Below, piece by piece: positions 17,276 to 27,003 of a stretch of 61,338 nt of DNA (positions are counted from its first letter, which is position 1; every line of letters begins with the position of its first letter). Position numbers and translations under genes: made by a program. Below the pieces are notes generated by a model. It saw only the letters and a list, made by a program, of their open reading frames with translations, was not told the DNA's origin and ran no database searches. The stretch lies in assembly GCF_017114995.1 (NCBI RefSeq), contig NZ_JABXKL010000096.1, forward strand, positions 1 to 61,338, read 5' to 3'. Source of the stretch: Nostoc sp. NMS9. Its GTDB lineage: Bacteria; Cyanobacteriota; Cyanobacteriia; Cyanobacteriales; Nostocaceae.

Positions 17276-18562
17276 ATGTCAATGGTTACTTTACCCGGAT
17301 TAAAAGAATTAATTGAAAGTATAAGTCGCGAACGGAATTTACCCCGGCTTGCAGTTCAATCAGCTATTAGAGAAGCATTACTCAAAGGCTATGAACGTTA
17401 TCGCCGCGCCCAAAATTTAGAGCGCAAACAGTTTGACGAAGATTATTTTGAAAATTTTGAAGTTGAACTCGATATCGAAGGAGAAGGATTTCGCGTTCTT
17501 TCCACCAAAACCATTGTTGAAGAAGTAGATAACACAGACCACCAAATTTCCTTAGACGAAGTTCAACAAGTCGCTCCCGAAGCGCAGTTAGGGGACTCTG
17601 TGGTGCTGGATGTTACCCCCGACCAGGGAGAATTTGGTCGGATGGCAGCGATGCAAACTAAGCAGGTATTGGCGCAAAAGTTACGGGATCAACAGCGCCA
17701 AATGGTGCAAGAAGAGTTCCAAGATTTAGAAGGAACTGTTCTCCAAGCAAGAGTCCTGCGGTTTGAGCGGCAATCAGTGGTTCTAGCAGTTAGCAGTGGC
17801 TTTGGTCAGCCAGAAGTAGAAGCCGAATTACCGAAGCGGGAACAGCTGCCCAACGATAATTATCGGGCAAATGCCACCTTCAAGGTATATTTGAAAAAAG
17901 TCTCCCAAGGTCAACAACGAGGACCACAGTTGCTTGTGTCTCGTGCTGATGCTGGTTTGGTGGTTTATCTTTTTGCCAACGAAGTCCCAGAAATCGAAGA
18001 TGAGGTGGTACGTATTGTTGCCGTAGCTAGGGAGGCAAACCCCCCTTCCCGTTATGTCGGCCCCCGGACTAAAATAGCAGTAGATACTCTCGATCGCGAT
18101 GTAGACCCAGTAGGCGCTTGTATTGGAGCTAGGGGATCGCGAATTCAAGTGGTAGTCAACGAATTACGCGGTGAAAAAATAGATGTAATTCGCTGGTCGC
18201 CAGACCCAGCAACATACATTGCTAATGCCTTAAGTCCAGCACGAGTAGATGAAGTACGCCTGATGGACCCAGAATCGCGGCAAACTCACGTACTTGTAGC
18301 TGAAGATCAATTGAGTTTGGCTATTGGGAAAGAAGGACAAAACGTCCGTTTGGCAGCCCGTCTAACTGGTTGGAAAATAGACATTAAAGACAAAGCTAAG
18401 TATGACTATGCAGCAGAGGATACCAAATTTGCAGCCGTTAGAACAAAATATCAATCAGAGGAATCAGAAGAAGACGAGCTTGAATATAAAGAAGAATTCG
18501 AGGATGAAAATCAGAATGAATTAGAAGAGGAAGATAGTTTTGACAATAACGATGATGAATAA
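17276..18562 (+). CDS. nusA: Transcription termination/antitermination factor NusA
   Basis: This 428-aa protein binds RNA polymerase and nascent RNA. The N-terminal domain (VTLPGLKELIESISRERNLP) is followed by an S1 domain, then KH1 with DPVGACIGARGSRIQ and KH2 with LSLAIGKEGQNVRLAARLTG. It lacks the C-terminal acidic repeats of E. coli NusA, as usual for cyanobacteria, and ends in an Asp/Glu-rich tail. The start at 17276 has AAAGGAG 7 bases upstream; the in-frame TTG at 17270 is less likely. It lies between rimP and ylxR. Confidence 0.95.
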   Translation: MSMVTLPGLKELIESISRERNLPRLAVQSAIREALLKGYERYRRAQNLERKQFDEDYFENFEVELDIEGEGFRVLSTKTIVEEVDNTDHQISLDEVQQVAPEAQLGDSVVLDVTPDQGEFGRMAAMQTKQVLAQKLRDQQRQMVQEEFQDLEGTVLQARVLRFERQSVVLAVSSGFGQPEVEAELPKREQLPNDNYRANATFKVYLKKVSQGQQRGPQLLVSRADAGLVVYLFANEVPEIEDEVVRIVAVAREANPPSRYVGPRTKIAVDTLDRDVDPVGACIGARGSRIQVVVNELRGEKIDVIRWSPDPATYIANALSPARVDEVRLMDPESRQTHVLVAEDQLSLAIGKEGQNVRLAARLTGWKIDIKDKAKYDYAAEDTKFAAVRTKYQSEESEEDELEYKEEFEDENQNELEEEDSFDNNDDE

Positions 18563-18711
18563 TTGATTAATTTTGTAAAGTTTTGATACTGTAAGATTGT
18601 AGTCTCAGTCTCAAGGATTATTTTCTCAAAAGCTACTTGGTATAAGTAAAAAATAGTAATAATAAACTTCTTTTTACATCCCAAATCCTGGACTGAGATC
18701 GCAAAGAACCG

Positions 18712-18981
18712 ATGCAACCAAATTATCGGCGCTGTATTAGTTGCCGTAAAGTAGGCTCAAAAGATGAGTTTTGGCGGATTGTCCGCGTCTTTCCATCGGG
18801 AAAGGTACAATTGGATCAGGGCATGGGGCGTTCTGCCTATATTTGTCCAGAAACGAGTTGCTTACAAGCGGCTCAAAAAAAAAATCGACTAGGGCGATCG
18901 CTACATGCATCAGTGCCAGAAGCACTGTACCAAAGCTTGTCGCAACGTCTAGCCCGCAGTAATACCCAAAACCAAATTTAG
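18712..18981 (+). CDS. ylxR: YlxR family RNA-binding protein (DUF448)
   Basis: This 89-aa basic protein opens with the YlxR signature NYRRCISCRKVGSKDEFWRI and contains GRSAYICPETSCLQAAQKKN. The conserved cysteines and Gly-Arg-Gly-Ala-Tyr region match the family. It is encoded between nusA and infB as in most bacteria and is thought to bind RNA or nucleoid-associated partners. The start ATG overlaps no other gene. Confidence 0.92.
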   Translation: MQPNYRRCISCRKVGSKDEFWRIVRVFPSGKVQLDQGMGRSAYICPETSCLQAAQKKNRLGRSLHASVPEALYQSLSQRLARSNTQNQI

Positions 18982-19461
18982 TTGGAACAACTTTGTGACG
19001 TAATCATTAGAGGAATTGTGTCGAAAGCCGAAATCGCGCTTTCATCACACTCCCTGTTGAGCGTTAAGGTTAGTGCCAAAATAGTAAATGGGTGTAAAAG
19101 GCATTCGGCTCTCCAATAACGAGGGGCGAGGCACCATTCCCAGAACAAGATGTAATCGATTGTGTTGTGGAAGACTCAGAATCAACAAAACAAGAAACTA
19201 CAAAATGGCAACCTGGTAGCGCTCAGGCGCAGTTCGGCGTCAAGGGTTCCTATAAAAATCTTTTATTTAAGAAATTTTTATGGGTATCCCTCAACCATCA
19301 TTCCTGGTGGGGATGCCATTATTAAACCGAAACATCTCTCTTTCCTGATTGGAGGCACCGGCAAAAACTGAACGGCAGTCTAAAAACAGTAATCCAAGGA
19401 TGGAGATGTCGCACTCCCAGGCAACCATCCGCTAAAACTGTAAATTAAAGGGGAAGAGTGG
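18982..19461 (+). promoter_or_regulatory. Structured leader of infB
   Basis: The 480-bp spacer has no convincing gene. Two hairpins are visible: GGTATCCC (19282-19289) with GGGATGCC (19309-19316), containing an inner ACCA/TGGT pairing, and GGATGG (19397-19402) with CCATCC (19424-19429). The ribosome site AAAGGGGAAGAG precedes the ATG at 19462. The structure may regulate infB; no known riboswitch is recognised. Confidence 0.35.
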
Positions 19462-22400
19462 ATGAACAACGGCAAAGTTAGAATTTATGAATTATCAAAG
19501 GAATTGAATTTGGATAACAAAGAGCTACTAGCAATTTGCGACCAGCTCGATATTGCGGTCAAAAGCCATAGCAGCACGATTTCAGAATCCGAGGCAGAAA
19601 ACATCCGGGCGGCAGCAGAAAAGCTTGCAGCTACGAATGTGTCAGCCAAAAAGGAACTAGGTACAACCAGCCATAAGCCGAATTCACCACCGAACGGTGG
19701 ACGTAACCGACCTGCTGCACCCCACAAACAGCAAATTTTGGAAATACGCAAACCCAAAATATTGAGAAATACTACCTCCAACGCCCCAGAGGCGTCACTT
19801 GCTAACAATACCCAAGCTGCCTTGTCTGAAGCTAATCCTCCCTCTCCTCCACGGCCTTTCGCTACACCAGTCTCACCCCTGAAACCGGCAGCACCAACTC
19901 GACCTGTGCCCCGGACTCAATCTGAGACTCAAGAGCAACCTCCGATCGCTGACTTGGAACAAACGCCTAATCCAAATCCAGCGCCGGAAAAAATAGCATC
20001 CCAAAAACCGGAAAAAACAGTTACACCCAGACCGAAATCGGAAAAACCGATCAAACCGCAACTAGTTGCTCCTCCAGCCAGACCTGAGGCAGAAGTTGCC
20101 CAGGTGGAAGATGAGCCGCCAGTATCTCAGGCAGATAAACCGATCCTCAAACGCGACCAACGGCTACGACCCGCGGAAGGCGATCGCGAGCAAATTAAGC
20201 CAAGAGTCGCTAAACTGCCAACAGACCAGTCTGCACCAGGTGCGCCACAAAGGACTAGTCGTCCTACCCCTGCACCCAGCAGACCAGAGCAGAGAGGCAA
20301 TAGACCATCTGCACCATCACAATTGGGAGAAGGACAAAGACCCAGACCGGCACGTCCAGGTGAAGCAGTAGCAGCCGCAATGCCGATCGCTACTCCACCC
20401 AGACAGATGTCAGGCATAGCGGGCAAATCTCAAGGATTGGGTGATGAGCCAGTCACACCGGATCTCCTCGATTTGAAACGCCCAAGTCCGCCTCGACCGA
20501 CCAAAGGCGGTAAAAAGTGGGTAGAAGAGGAAATAATTGACGAGGTTAAAGAGAAGGCAAAAGCTGGCGTCAAAGGCAAGCGAATCAAACCCATACTTGA
20601 TGATGAGTTTGAAGAAGATTTGCTGGATGATGACGATATAGATTCACCAGCCACAGTCCAAGTCAGCCTTTCTATCGCTCGTCCTCCCAAACCGAAAGCG
20701 ACTCGACCTGTACAGATGCCAGGTGCAACCCTTGCTAGCGCCCCAACTGCAAGAGCCAGAAAGTCTGGTTCTAGGTCTGGTTCCAAATCTGGTTCTGGGC
20801 GCGACCATCACCAAAACCGTCGCCAAGAAGCCGAGACAAAGCGCGATCGCCCCGAAAAAGTGACGATCACAGGGCCGTTGACTGTGCAAGAACTTTCTGA
20901 CGTTTTAGCCGTTCCTGATACAGAGATTGTCAAAATCCTGTTCCTTAAAGGTATGGCGGTGAGTATCACTCAAAATTTAGATATTCCCACAATTACCTTG
21001 GTAGGAAAAGAACTAGAAATAGAAGTTGAAACCGCCGAACGAGAAGCAGAAGCTCGGAAAATTACGGAAATGGTTGGTGCAGAAGACCAAGAATATCTCC
21101 ACCGCCGTCCGCCTGTCGTGACAATTATGGGTCACGTAGACCACGGTAAAACAACCCTGCTCGACTCAATCCGCAAAACCAAAGTGGCTGCTGGTGAAGC
21201 TGGCGGTATCACTCAGCACATTGGTGCATACCATGTGGATATAGTACACGAGGGCAAACCACAGCAGATAGTCTTCCTGGATACTCCTGGTCACGAAGCC
21301 TTTACAGCTATGCGGGCACGAGGAGCGCGGGTAACAGACATTGCCGTCTTAGTAGTGGCTGCTGATGATGGTGTCCGTCCCCAAACCATTGAAGCCATTA
21401 GCCACGCCCAAGCCGCAGGAGTACCAATTGTTGTTGCAATCAACAAAATTGACAAAGAAGGGGCACAGCCAGAGCGGGTTAAACAAGAACTGACCCAGTA
21501 TGGTCTGACATCAGAAGACTGGGGCGGTGAGACAATCATGGTTCCCGTGAGCGCCATCAGAGGTGAAAATCTGGATACGCTCTTAGAGATGATTCTCTTA
21601 GTAGCAGAGGTTGCAGAACTATCTGCCAACCCAGATCGTAACGCCAAAGGAACTGTCATTGAAGCACATCTGGATAAAGCTAAGGGAGCAGTTGCTACCC
21701 TACTAATTCAGAATGGCACCCTGCATGTGGGAGATATCTTAGTAGCTGGCTCGGCCTTCGGTAAAGTCCGGGCGATGGTGGATGACAGAAGTAAGAGAGT
21801 AGAAATTGCTTCTCCTTCCTTTGCTGTCGAGGTACTAGGTTTAAGTGATGTGCCAGCAGCTGGCGACGAGTTCGAGGTCTTCCAGAACGAAAAAGAAGCC
21901 AGATCTCTCGCTAGCGATCGCGCAGACAGACAACGCCTATCCCGCCTATTACAAGGACGTGTTACCCTCACAACCCTGTCGGCTCAAGCACAAGAAGGTG
22001 AGTTGAAAGAACTCAACTTGATCTTGAAGGGAGACGTACAAGGTTCGGTGGAAGCCATTGTGGGAGCGCTCAAGCAAATCCCGCAAAACGAAGTCCAAAT
22101 TCGGATGCTGTTGGCTACGGCTGGGGAAATCACCGAGACAGATATCGATTTAGCAGCTGCCAGTAACGCTGTAATTATCGGCTTCAACACCACTTTTGCC
22201 AGTGGCGCTAGACAAGCCGCTGATGAAGCAGGTGTCGATGTCCGGGAATATAACGTCATCTACAAACTCCTAGAAGATATCCAAGATGCCTTGGAAGGTC
22301 TCTTGGAACCAGAGTTGGTGGAAGAACCCTTGGGTCAAACCGAAGTCCGTGCCGTCTTCCCAGTCGGTCGTGGTGCGGTTGCCGGTTGCTACGTTCAATC

Positions 22401-22626
22401 TGGCAAGCTAGTTCGCAACTGCAAAGTCAGGGTGCGACGTGGTGGTAAGGTGATCTTTGAAGGCGTCCTTGACTCCTTAAAACGGATGAAAGAAGATGCT
22501 CGTGAGGTCAACGCCGGTTATGAATGCGGTGTCGGCATGGATAAATTCAATGATTGGGTTGAAGGTGACATCATCGAATCCTATCAGATGGTTACAAAAC
22601 GCCGCACTCTCACCTTAACGAGATAG
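19462..22626 (+). CDS. infB: Translation initiation factor IF-2
   Basis: This 1054-aa GTPase delivers initiator tRNA to the 30S subunit. The N-terminal IF2-N region (VRIYELSKELNLDNKELL) is followed by a roughly 400-residue Pro/Arg/Lys-rich linker typical of cyanobacteria, a second IF2-N-like region (VQELSDVLAVPDTEIVKIL), and the G domain with GHVDHGKT, GGITQHIG, DTPGHEAF and NKIDK. Domains 2-4 close the protein. The linker is Pro- and Arg-rich and low complexity. It is last in the rimP-nusA-ylxR-infB operon. Confidence 0.97.
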   Translation: MNNGKVRIYELSKELNLDNKELLAICDQLDIAVKSHSSTISESEAENIRAAAEKLAATNVSAKKELGTTSHKPNSPPNGGRNRPAAPHKQQILEIRKPKILRNTTSNAPEASLANNTQAALSEANPPSPPRPFATPVSPLKPAAPTRPVPRTQSETQEQPPIADLEQTPNPNPAPEKIASQKPEKTVTPRPKSEKPIKPQLVAPPARPEAEVAQVEDEPPVSQADKPILKRDQRLRPAEGDREQIKPRVAKLPTDQSAPGAPQRTSRPTPAPSRPEQRGNRPSAPSQLGEGQRPRPARPGEAVAAAMPIATPPRQMSGIAGKSQGLGDEPVTPDLLDLKRPSPPRPTKGGKKWVEEEIIDEVKEKAKAGVKGKRIKPILDDEFEEDLLDDDDIDSPATVQVSLSIARPPKPKATRPVQMPGATLASAPTARARKSGSRSGSKSGSGRDHHQNRRQEAETKRDRPEKVTITGPLTVQELSDVLAVPDTEIVKILFLKGMAVSITQNLDIPTITLVGKELEIEVETAEREAEARKITEMVGAEDQEYLHRRPPVVTIMGHVDHGKTTLLDSIRKTKVAAGEAGGITQHIGAYHVDIVHEGKPQQIVFLDTPGHEAFTAMRARGARVTDIAVLVVAADDGVRPQTIEAISHAQAAGVPIVVAINKIDKEGAQPERVKQELTQYGLTSEDWGGETIMVPVSAIRGENLDTLLEMILLVAEVAELSANPDRNAKGTVIEAHLDKAKGAVATLLIQNGTLHVGDILVAGSAFGKVRAMVDDRSKRVEIASPSFAVEVLGLSDVPAAGDEFEVFQNEKEARSLASDRADRQRLSRLLQGRVTLTTLSAQAQEGELKELNLILKGDVQGSVEAIVGALKQIPQNEVQIRMLLATAGEITETDIDLAAASNAVIIGFNTTFASGARQAADEAGVDVREYNVIYKLLEDIQDALEGLLEPELVEEPLGQTEVRAVFPVGRGAVAGCYVQSGKLVRNCKVRVRRGGKVIFEGVLDSLKRMKEDAREVNAGYECGVGMDKFNDWVEGDIIESYQMVTKRRTLTLTR

Positions 22627-22653
22627 TGTTGAGGGTAAAATGGTTAGAAGTTA

Positions 22654-22717
22654 GGAGTAATAAATTAGGAGTTAGGAGTTAAAGGCTGCTAATTCTTAAC
22701 TCCTAACTCTTAACTCA
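22654..22717. terminator. Inverted repeat spacer after infB
   Basis: GTTAGGAGTTAA (22671-22682) pairs with TTAACTCCTAAC (22696-22707) within runs of the heptamer family. It is a plausible terminator of the infB operon and a member of the Nostoc short-repeat families. Confidence 0.5.
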
Positions 22718-22731
22718 CAACTTTTTATAAT

Positions 22732-23352
22732 ATGCATTCATTTCGCTCTGAACCTATTTTGTGGATTCACGTTGCTGGATTGGCGACGTTGCCTGTTTTT
22801 TTAGTACTCTGCTTATTGTTCTTGTCTGTAGGCGAGCCGTTTTTGCCGGTCTGGATGGAGCTATTCTTAGTTGCCGCCATTGGTGTTCTCCCTCTGTTAT
22901 GGATGCAGTTGCGTCGCCCCTTTTATATATTTGCTCTTTTAGGAATAGCCCTAAAGCCAGAAAATCTGACTGAACGGCAGCGGAAAATTCTCTGTTTAAT
23001 TAATACAAAGTTAAATCGTATCCTGGCATTAGCGGCAGCAGTATTGTCGGTTTGGATACTGTGGAATCTTTACCAAATTGCCCCATTAGTAGCAAATTCA
23101 GCTAAATTCCTCCCACAATGGCGCAGCCTTGCACTAGTGCTTGCGGGATTAGCCTTTTTGGGCAGCAATCTATTTTTACAAATACCTGTGAGTGTAATGC
23201 GAGTTTTGGTGATTAATGAGACAGAATTCGCTGGCATCGAGCCATTATCTTTAGAAAAGATTAAGCAAGATTTCACCATTTTAGGAGTGCGGGTTAATCA
23301 AATCGTGCCCCGATTATTGCAATCATTGTTTAGGATAAATACAGATTCGTAG
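22732..23352 (+). CDS. Cyanobacterial four-helix membrane protein, 206 aa
   Basis: Four hydrophobic segments are visible at about 9-32, 41-72, 101-121 and 133-160, separated by short loops, followed by a soluble C-terminus (ETEFAGIEPLSLEKIKQDF). It resembles the family annotated in cyanobacteria as low-complexity tail membrane protein, though the tail is short here and not obviously low complexity. It lies downstream of infB in the same direction. Its function is unknown. Confidence 0.75.
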   Translation: MHSFRSEPILWIHVAGLATLPVFLVLCLLFLSVGEPFLPVWMELFLVAAIGVLPLLWMQLRRPFYIFALLGIALKPENLTERQRKILCLINTKLNRILALAAAVLSVWILWNLYQIAPLVANSAKFLPQWRSLALVLAGLAFLGSNLFLQIPVSVMRVLVINETEFAGIEPLSLEKIKQDFTILGVRVNQIVPRLLQSLFRINTDS

Positions 23353-23493
23353 TAGCCCGTAAAGTATATTATTTCACTTTCAAGGGCTAGAGAAAAGAGC
23401 AGGGGGGCAGAGGAGTAGAGGAGAATAAATAACCAATGCTCAATGCCTAATATCCAGTTACCGTTGAAGTTTAAAATAAAGGAATAAGGAACT

Positions 23494-23691
23494 ATGGCTC
23501 AAATTCCAGCTTCTAGCGATCGCCAATTTTCTGTTAATACTGAAATTTGGTATAGCCTCAAATGTGCGATCTCCACTAGTTCCGGTTTTCAACGCTGGCA
23601 ACTAGAACGCGATGCTCAATTAGAAGGAATTCGCTTGGAACATCAGGTACAAAGGTATTTAAGGGAAACTTTAGAAACTTTAGCTTACTAA
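23494..23691 (+). CDS. Small conserved cyanobacterial protein, 65 aa
   Basis: A compact soluble protein with EIWYSLKCAISTSSGFQRWQ followed by a helix LERDAQLEGIRLEHQVQRYL. I recognise the type as a small conserved cyanobacterial protein but know no function. AAGGAA lies 7 bases before the ATG. It overlaps the convergent DUF1400 gene by 4 bases. Confidence 0.75.
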   Translation: MAQIPASSDRQFSVNTEIWYSLKCAISTSSGFQRWQLERDAQLEGIRLEHQVQRYLRETLETLAY

Positions 23692-24224
23692 ACACCAAAT
23701 AAATCTTGTAGGCTTGTTTGCAAGCGGCGGAGTTGACGGTATGCACCCTTCAAGCGATCGCCATCAACTTCCACTTCATTAGTGGGATAATTCTTAATAA
23801 TTTTAATCAGCGACACTTGCCCGTCTTGATTCGCAGAAAGTACCAAAGCGGCTCGTAAAGCTTGCCGATTTGCTCTTTGAGACGGTGTATAGGTAACTTG
23901 ACTAATTCGATCCAAAATAATATTACCAATCTGGCTATTCAGCACTTTATCTAAAAATACAGGGTTTACCTTCACAGGCTTTGTTAAATACTGACGAATG
24001 GTTTTGGGGTCTTGTCGTGCCAAAGCTAAATTAACTTTTAGTGAACCTGAGAGTTCACCTGTTTGGGCAAAGGTGGATAGTTCCTCTACAGAAAGTGATT
24101 CACGGAAGATACTATACTTCAGCACTACTCGTTCTGCTGCAAAGGCAGGAGTGGACAAAAACAGAAGACAGATAATGCCTACTAAAACTAAGACGCGACG
24201 CAGCCCTAAAAAATAAAAATGCAT
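23688..24224 (-). CDS. Secreted DUF1400 protein, stand-alone
   Basis: This 178-aa protein has a signal peptide (residues 1-29, ending FAA) and a DUF1400 domain: VLKYSIFRESLSVEELSTFAQTG, then QDPKTIRQYLTKPV. In cyanobacteria this domain usually precedes an alpha/beta hydrolase; here only the DUF1400 part is present, as in the short family members. It is predicted to be periplasmic. The role is unknown. Confidence 0.85.
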   Translation of the reverse strand: MHFYFLGLRRVLVLVGIICLLFLSTPAFAAERVVLKYSIFRESLSVEELSTFAQTGELSGSLKVNLALARQDPKTIRQYLTKPVKVNPVFLDKVLNSQIGNIILDRISQVTYTPSQRANRQALRAALVLSANQDGQVSLIKIIKNYPTNEVEVDGDRLKGAYRQLRRLQTSLQDLFGV

Positions 24225-24518
24225 TTCTCCCGATTTCCAATAGGTTTGCTTTTTCTGTGATGATATTTCAGCAGAATTAGTTGTGGTATCTAGCTTTAGG
24301 GAATACTAAAAATCGCCTCATCTCCATAGTGCCCCTAAGAAAATTTTCTGAATAACACAATATAACTAATGTATAAGTTCTGTGACCTATCTAGGGAATT
24401 TAGCTGAATCAGTGCTAATCATCCAGTATAGTTTTGCATGGGTTTTAGAGCAGCTACAACGCTGTTATCTTTAACCTTGTTTGATATACGGTAATTCAGC
24501 ACATCACAGACGGAAAAA

Positions 24519-26213
24519 ATGAAATATCGGGGTTCTCACATTTGTCTGGCGAAAAATTTTCGCCTTCTTTCTAGCAGTCATCTCAGATACACTTTGCGCC
24601 TGGGAGCCGGACTAACGGCAATACTTGTTGTTTCTAGTGGGTCAATACTACTACCTAATGAGGTTAATGCTGGTGCTACTCATCTAGAAAATATCGCCCC
24701 AACTCTTACAGCACAAGCCCCTGCAACTGCCGCAGCGATTTACGTTAATCCAGCAACTGGTGCAGATAGGGCTGGTGCTGGTGCAACCTCAGCTGCACCC
24801 TACAAAAGCATCAGTTTCGCTCTCAGTCAAGCCCAAGCAGGTGCAGTTATTCAATTAGCACCTGGTAATTATAACCAGGAAAGTGGTGAAACCTTCCCGC
24901 TTTTACTTAAACCAGGGGTGACACTGCGGGGTGATGAAGCTACTAAAGGTCAGGGGATATTGATTACAGGTGGAGGTTTCTACACTAGTCGCACCTTTGC
25001 TAGACAGGATATTACCATCCTTGCCGAGCAAGATACCACGATCGCTGGTGTCACCGTCACCAACCCAAATAGCCGGGGTACGGGTGTGTGGGTGGAGTCA
25101 ACTAATCCGATTATCAAAAACAGTACTTTTACTAACAGTGTCAGAGAGGGTGTTTTTGTCACAGGTACAGGCAATCCCAAAATTGAAAGTAACCTCTTTG
25201 TGCAAAACAAAGGCAACGGAATTTCAATTGCTAAGACTGCTCAAGGAGAAATTCGGAGTAACTTATTTCAGGATACTGGTTTTGGTCTTGCGATCGGTGG
25301 GACTTCTACACCTCTAGTTATAGAAAACCAAATTATCGAAAACCAAGATGGTCTCTTTATCTCAGAGACTGCCAAACCCGTGTTGCGTAAGAATGTCATT
25401 CAGAACAATAAGCGGGATGGAGTAGTAGCAACTGTTAATGCTTTACCCGACCTTGGCACCAACCAAAATCCTGGTGGCAATCTTATCCGCAATAACACTC
25501 GTTATGATGTGAACAACGCCACCAAAACCGGTAAAATCGTCGCTGTTGGCAACGATATCGATCAGAAAAAGATTTTCGGCTCAGTAGATTTTGTTGCTGC
25601 AACTGTTGATGTACCGCCTGGAGGGCCTGTTGCCTTTAAAGATGTACCAGCAAATTACTGGGCAAAAACTTACATCGAAGCTTTAGCCTCCCAAAATATT
25701 ATTGCTGGTTTTCCTGATGGCAGCTTTAAACCCAATGAACCTGTAACCCGCGCTCAATTTGCCACTATTATCACTAAAGCCCTAACGCCACCAACCAAAC
25801 GTGCAGCCATTCAGTTTAAGGATGTAGCAAGCAATTTCTGGGCTTATGCTGCTATTCAATCTGCTTACCAGAGTCAATTTGTTTCTGGTTATCCTGATGG
25901 CACCTTTAAGCCACAGCAGCAAATTCCTAGAGTGCAAGCGCTAGTCGCTTTAGCTAATGGTTTGGGCTTAACTGCGAATAATCAGAATGTCCTTTCTTTT
26001 TACACCGATGCTGCCCAGATTCCTAATTATGCGATCGCTCCTGTTGCGGCGGCAACTGCCAAGCAACTAGTGATCAACTATCCCACAGCCAAGCAACTCA
26101 ATCCTAATCGTCAGGCGACTAGAGCCGAAGTTGCTGCCTTTGTTTACCAGGCACTTGTCAATGCTGGACGTGCCCAACCAATTCCTTCATCCTATTTGGT
26201 AACAGTTCAGTAA
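24519..26213 (+). CDS. SLH-domain surface protein with DUF1565 beta-helix
   Basis: This 564-aa secreted protein has a long N-terminal export signal (about residues 1-55). A DUF1565-type right-handed parallel beta-helix follows: IYVNPATGADRAGAGATSAA and repeated units such as NPIIKNSTFTNSVREGVFV. Two or three S-layer homology segments close it (VAFKDVPANYWAKTYIEALA; IQFKDVASNFWAYAAI; a weaker third). SLH domains attach proteins to the peptidoglycan-linked polymer, so it probably sits in the cell envelope. The beta-helix could bind or cleave polysaccharide, but no catalytic residues can be assigned. Confidence 0.88.
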   Translation: MKYRGSHICLAKNFRLLSSSHLRYTLRLGAGLTAILVVSSGSILLPNEVNAGATHLENIAPTLTAQAPATAAAIYVNPATGADRAGAGATSAAPYKSISFALSQAQAGAVIQLAPGNYNQESGETFPLLLKPGVTLRGDEATKGQGILITGGGFYTSRTFARQDITILAEQDTTIAGVTVTNPNSRGTGVWVESTNPIIKNSTFTNSVREGVFVTGTGNPKIESNLFVQNKGNGISIAKTAQGEIRSNLFQDTGFGLAIGGTSTPLVIENQIIENQDGLFISETAKPVLRKNVIQNNKRDGVVATVNALPDLGTNQNPGGNLIRNNTRYDVNNATKTGKIVAVGNDIDQKKIFGSVDFVAATVDVPPGGPVAFKDVPANYWAKTYIEALASQNIIAGFPDGSFKPNEPVTRAQFATIITKALTPPTKRAAIQFKDVASNFWAYAAIQSAYQSQFVSGYPDGTFKPQQQIPRVQALVALANGLGLTANNQNVLSFYTDAAQIPNYAIAPVAAATAKQLVINYPTAKQLNPNRQATRAEVAAFVYQALVNAGRAQPIPSSYLVTVQ

Positions 26214-26231
26214 ATGTCTAGTTAGCAAATT

Positions 26232-26270
26232 GGAAGCGCCAGACTAACAAATTATCAGTCTGGCGCTTCC
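26232..26270 (+). terminator. 14-bp perfect hairpin after the SLH gene
   Basis: GGAAGCGCCAGACT (26232-26245) pairs perfectly with AGTCTGGCGCTTCC (26257-26270). It starts 18 bases after the stop codon and is the likely terminator, although no long T run follows. Confidence 0.7.
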
Positions 26271-26318
26271 AAATAATGTGAGTTTTATTAATTTTAAGGT
26301 TTTTTAAACATAAAATTT

Positions 26319-26400
26319 GGGGTCTTTAAATATAGCCGACCCCATTTGAATGTGATTGGATTTATGGTCAGGGTCTTTATATAGCTAACCCCGTTTCAAT
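26319..26400. repeat. Two imperfect direct copies of a small inverted repeat
   Basis: Copy one (26319-26351) reads GGGGTCTTTAAATATAGC then GACCCCATTTGAAT; copy two (26370-26400) reads AGGGTCTTTATATAGCTAAC then CCCGTTTCAAT. Each can fold through GGGGTC/GACCCC or its variant. The surrounding 26271-26561 holds no gene. Confidence 0.5.
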
Positions 26401-26561
26401 AATTTCTATTTTCTCAGAACTTTTTGCTTTTTGGAATTTCCTAATAATTTTTTTATTTTTTCTCTCTTGATATTTTAATCTTCATAAAAGCATGAGTAAA
26501 TTTGAAGAAAAGATATATCAAAAGAAAGTAGTCGAAAATTAACTAGCTAAAATTTCTCCCT

Positions 26562-26855
26562 TCAGGAATTAGGATTTTTACCCGAATTGGGACGTTGTTG
26601 CCGACGTTGTTCCCAGCGCCAGAGGAAGACCATTAGGGCAACGATTCCTACTTGGAGAGCTAAACTAGGCAAAGCACTCTCAACATCTCGTCCAGCAAGC
26701 ACTTGGAAGAAAAAGACAAATGCACCGAGTGAACCAGAAGCACCGAAAGCAATGTAAAAAAATTGTCGTAAGCCGCGATAAGGAGCGGCTATTTCTGCTT
26801 TGAGGCTGGCATACTGTTCAGGATTAAGGCGATTTTTCTGATTTTGATCTACCAT
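26562..26855 (-). CDS. DUF3493 membrane protein
   Basis: This 97-aa protein has the DUF3493 pattern YASLKAEIAAPYRGLRQFFY followed by two hydrophobic segments (FGASGSLGAFVFFFQVLAG and LALQVGIVALMVFLW) and a basic tail. The domain is conserved in cyanobacteria and plastids and is probably in the thylakoid or plasma membrane. Its function is unknown to me. It is divergent from the tRNA gene 34 bases away. Confidence 0.85.
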   Translation of the reverse strand: MVDQNQKNRLNPEQYASLKAEIAAPYRGLRQFFYIAFGASGSLGAFVFFFQVLAGRDVESALPSLALQVGIVALMVFLWRWEQRRQQRPNSGKNPNS

Positions 26856-26888
26856 GATTAAATCATGTTATGCTCTTAGATTGTGTAC

Positions 26889-26960
26889 GCCGATGTGGCT
26901 CAGTGGTAGAGCAGCTGATTCGTAATCAGCAGGCCGTGGGTTCAAATCCCATCATCGGCT
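26889..26960 (+). tRNA. tRNA-Thr (anticodon CGU)
   Basis: The acceptor arms GCCGATG and CATCGGC pair fully. The D arm is GGCTCAGTGGTAGAGC, the anticodon arm is GCTGA-TTCGTAA-TCAGC giving CGU, and the T arm is GTGGGTTCAAATCCCAT. The gene is 72 nt with no encoded CCA. Its 3' part may have been the target of the transposon end at 27004. Confidence 0.96.
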
Positions 26961-27003
26961 TTGATGAAAGTATTGCTCAATAGTCAAGTTTGACATAAGT
27001 TAA

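Noticed and set aside
19162..19371. Open frame upstream of infB
   Set aside because: It runs through the structured leader hairpins and has no protein-like features; more likely part of the infB leader.
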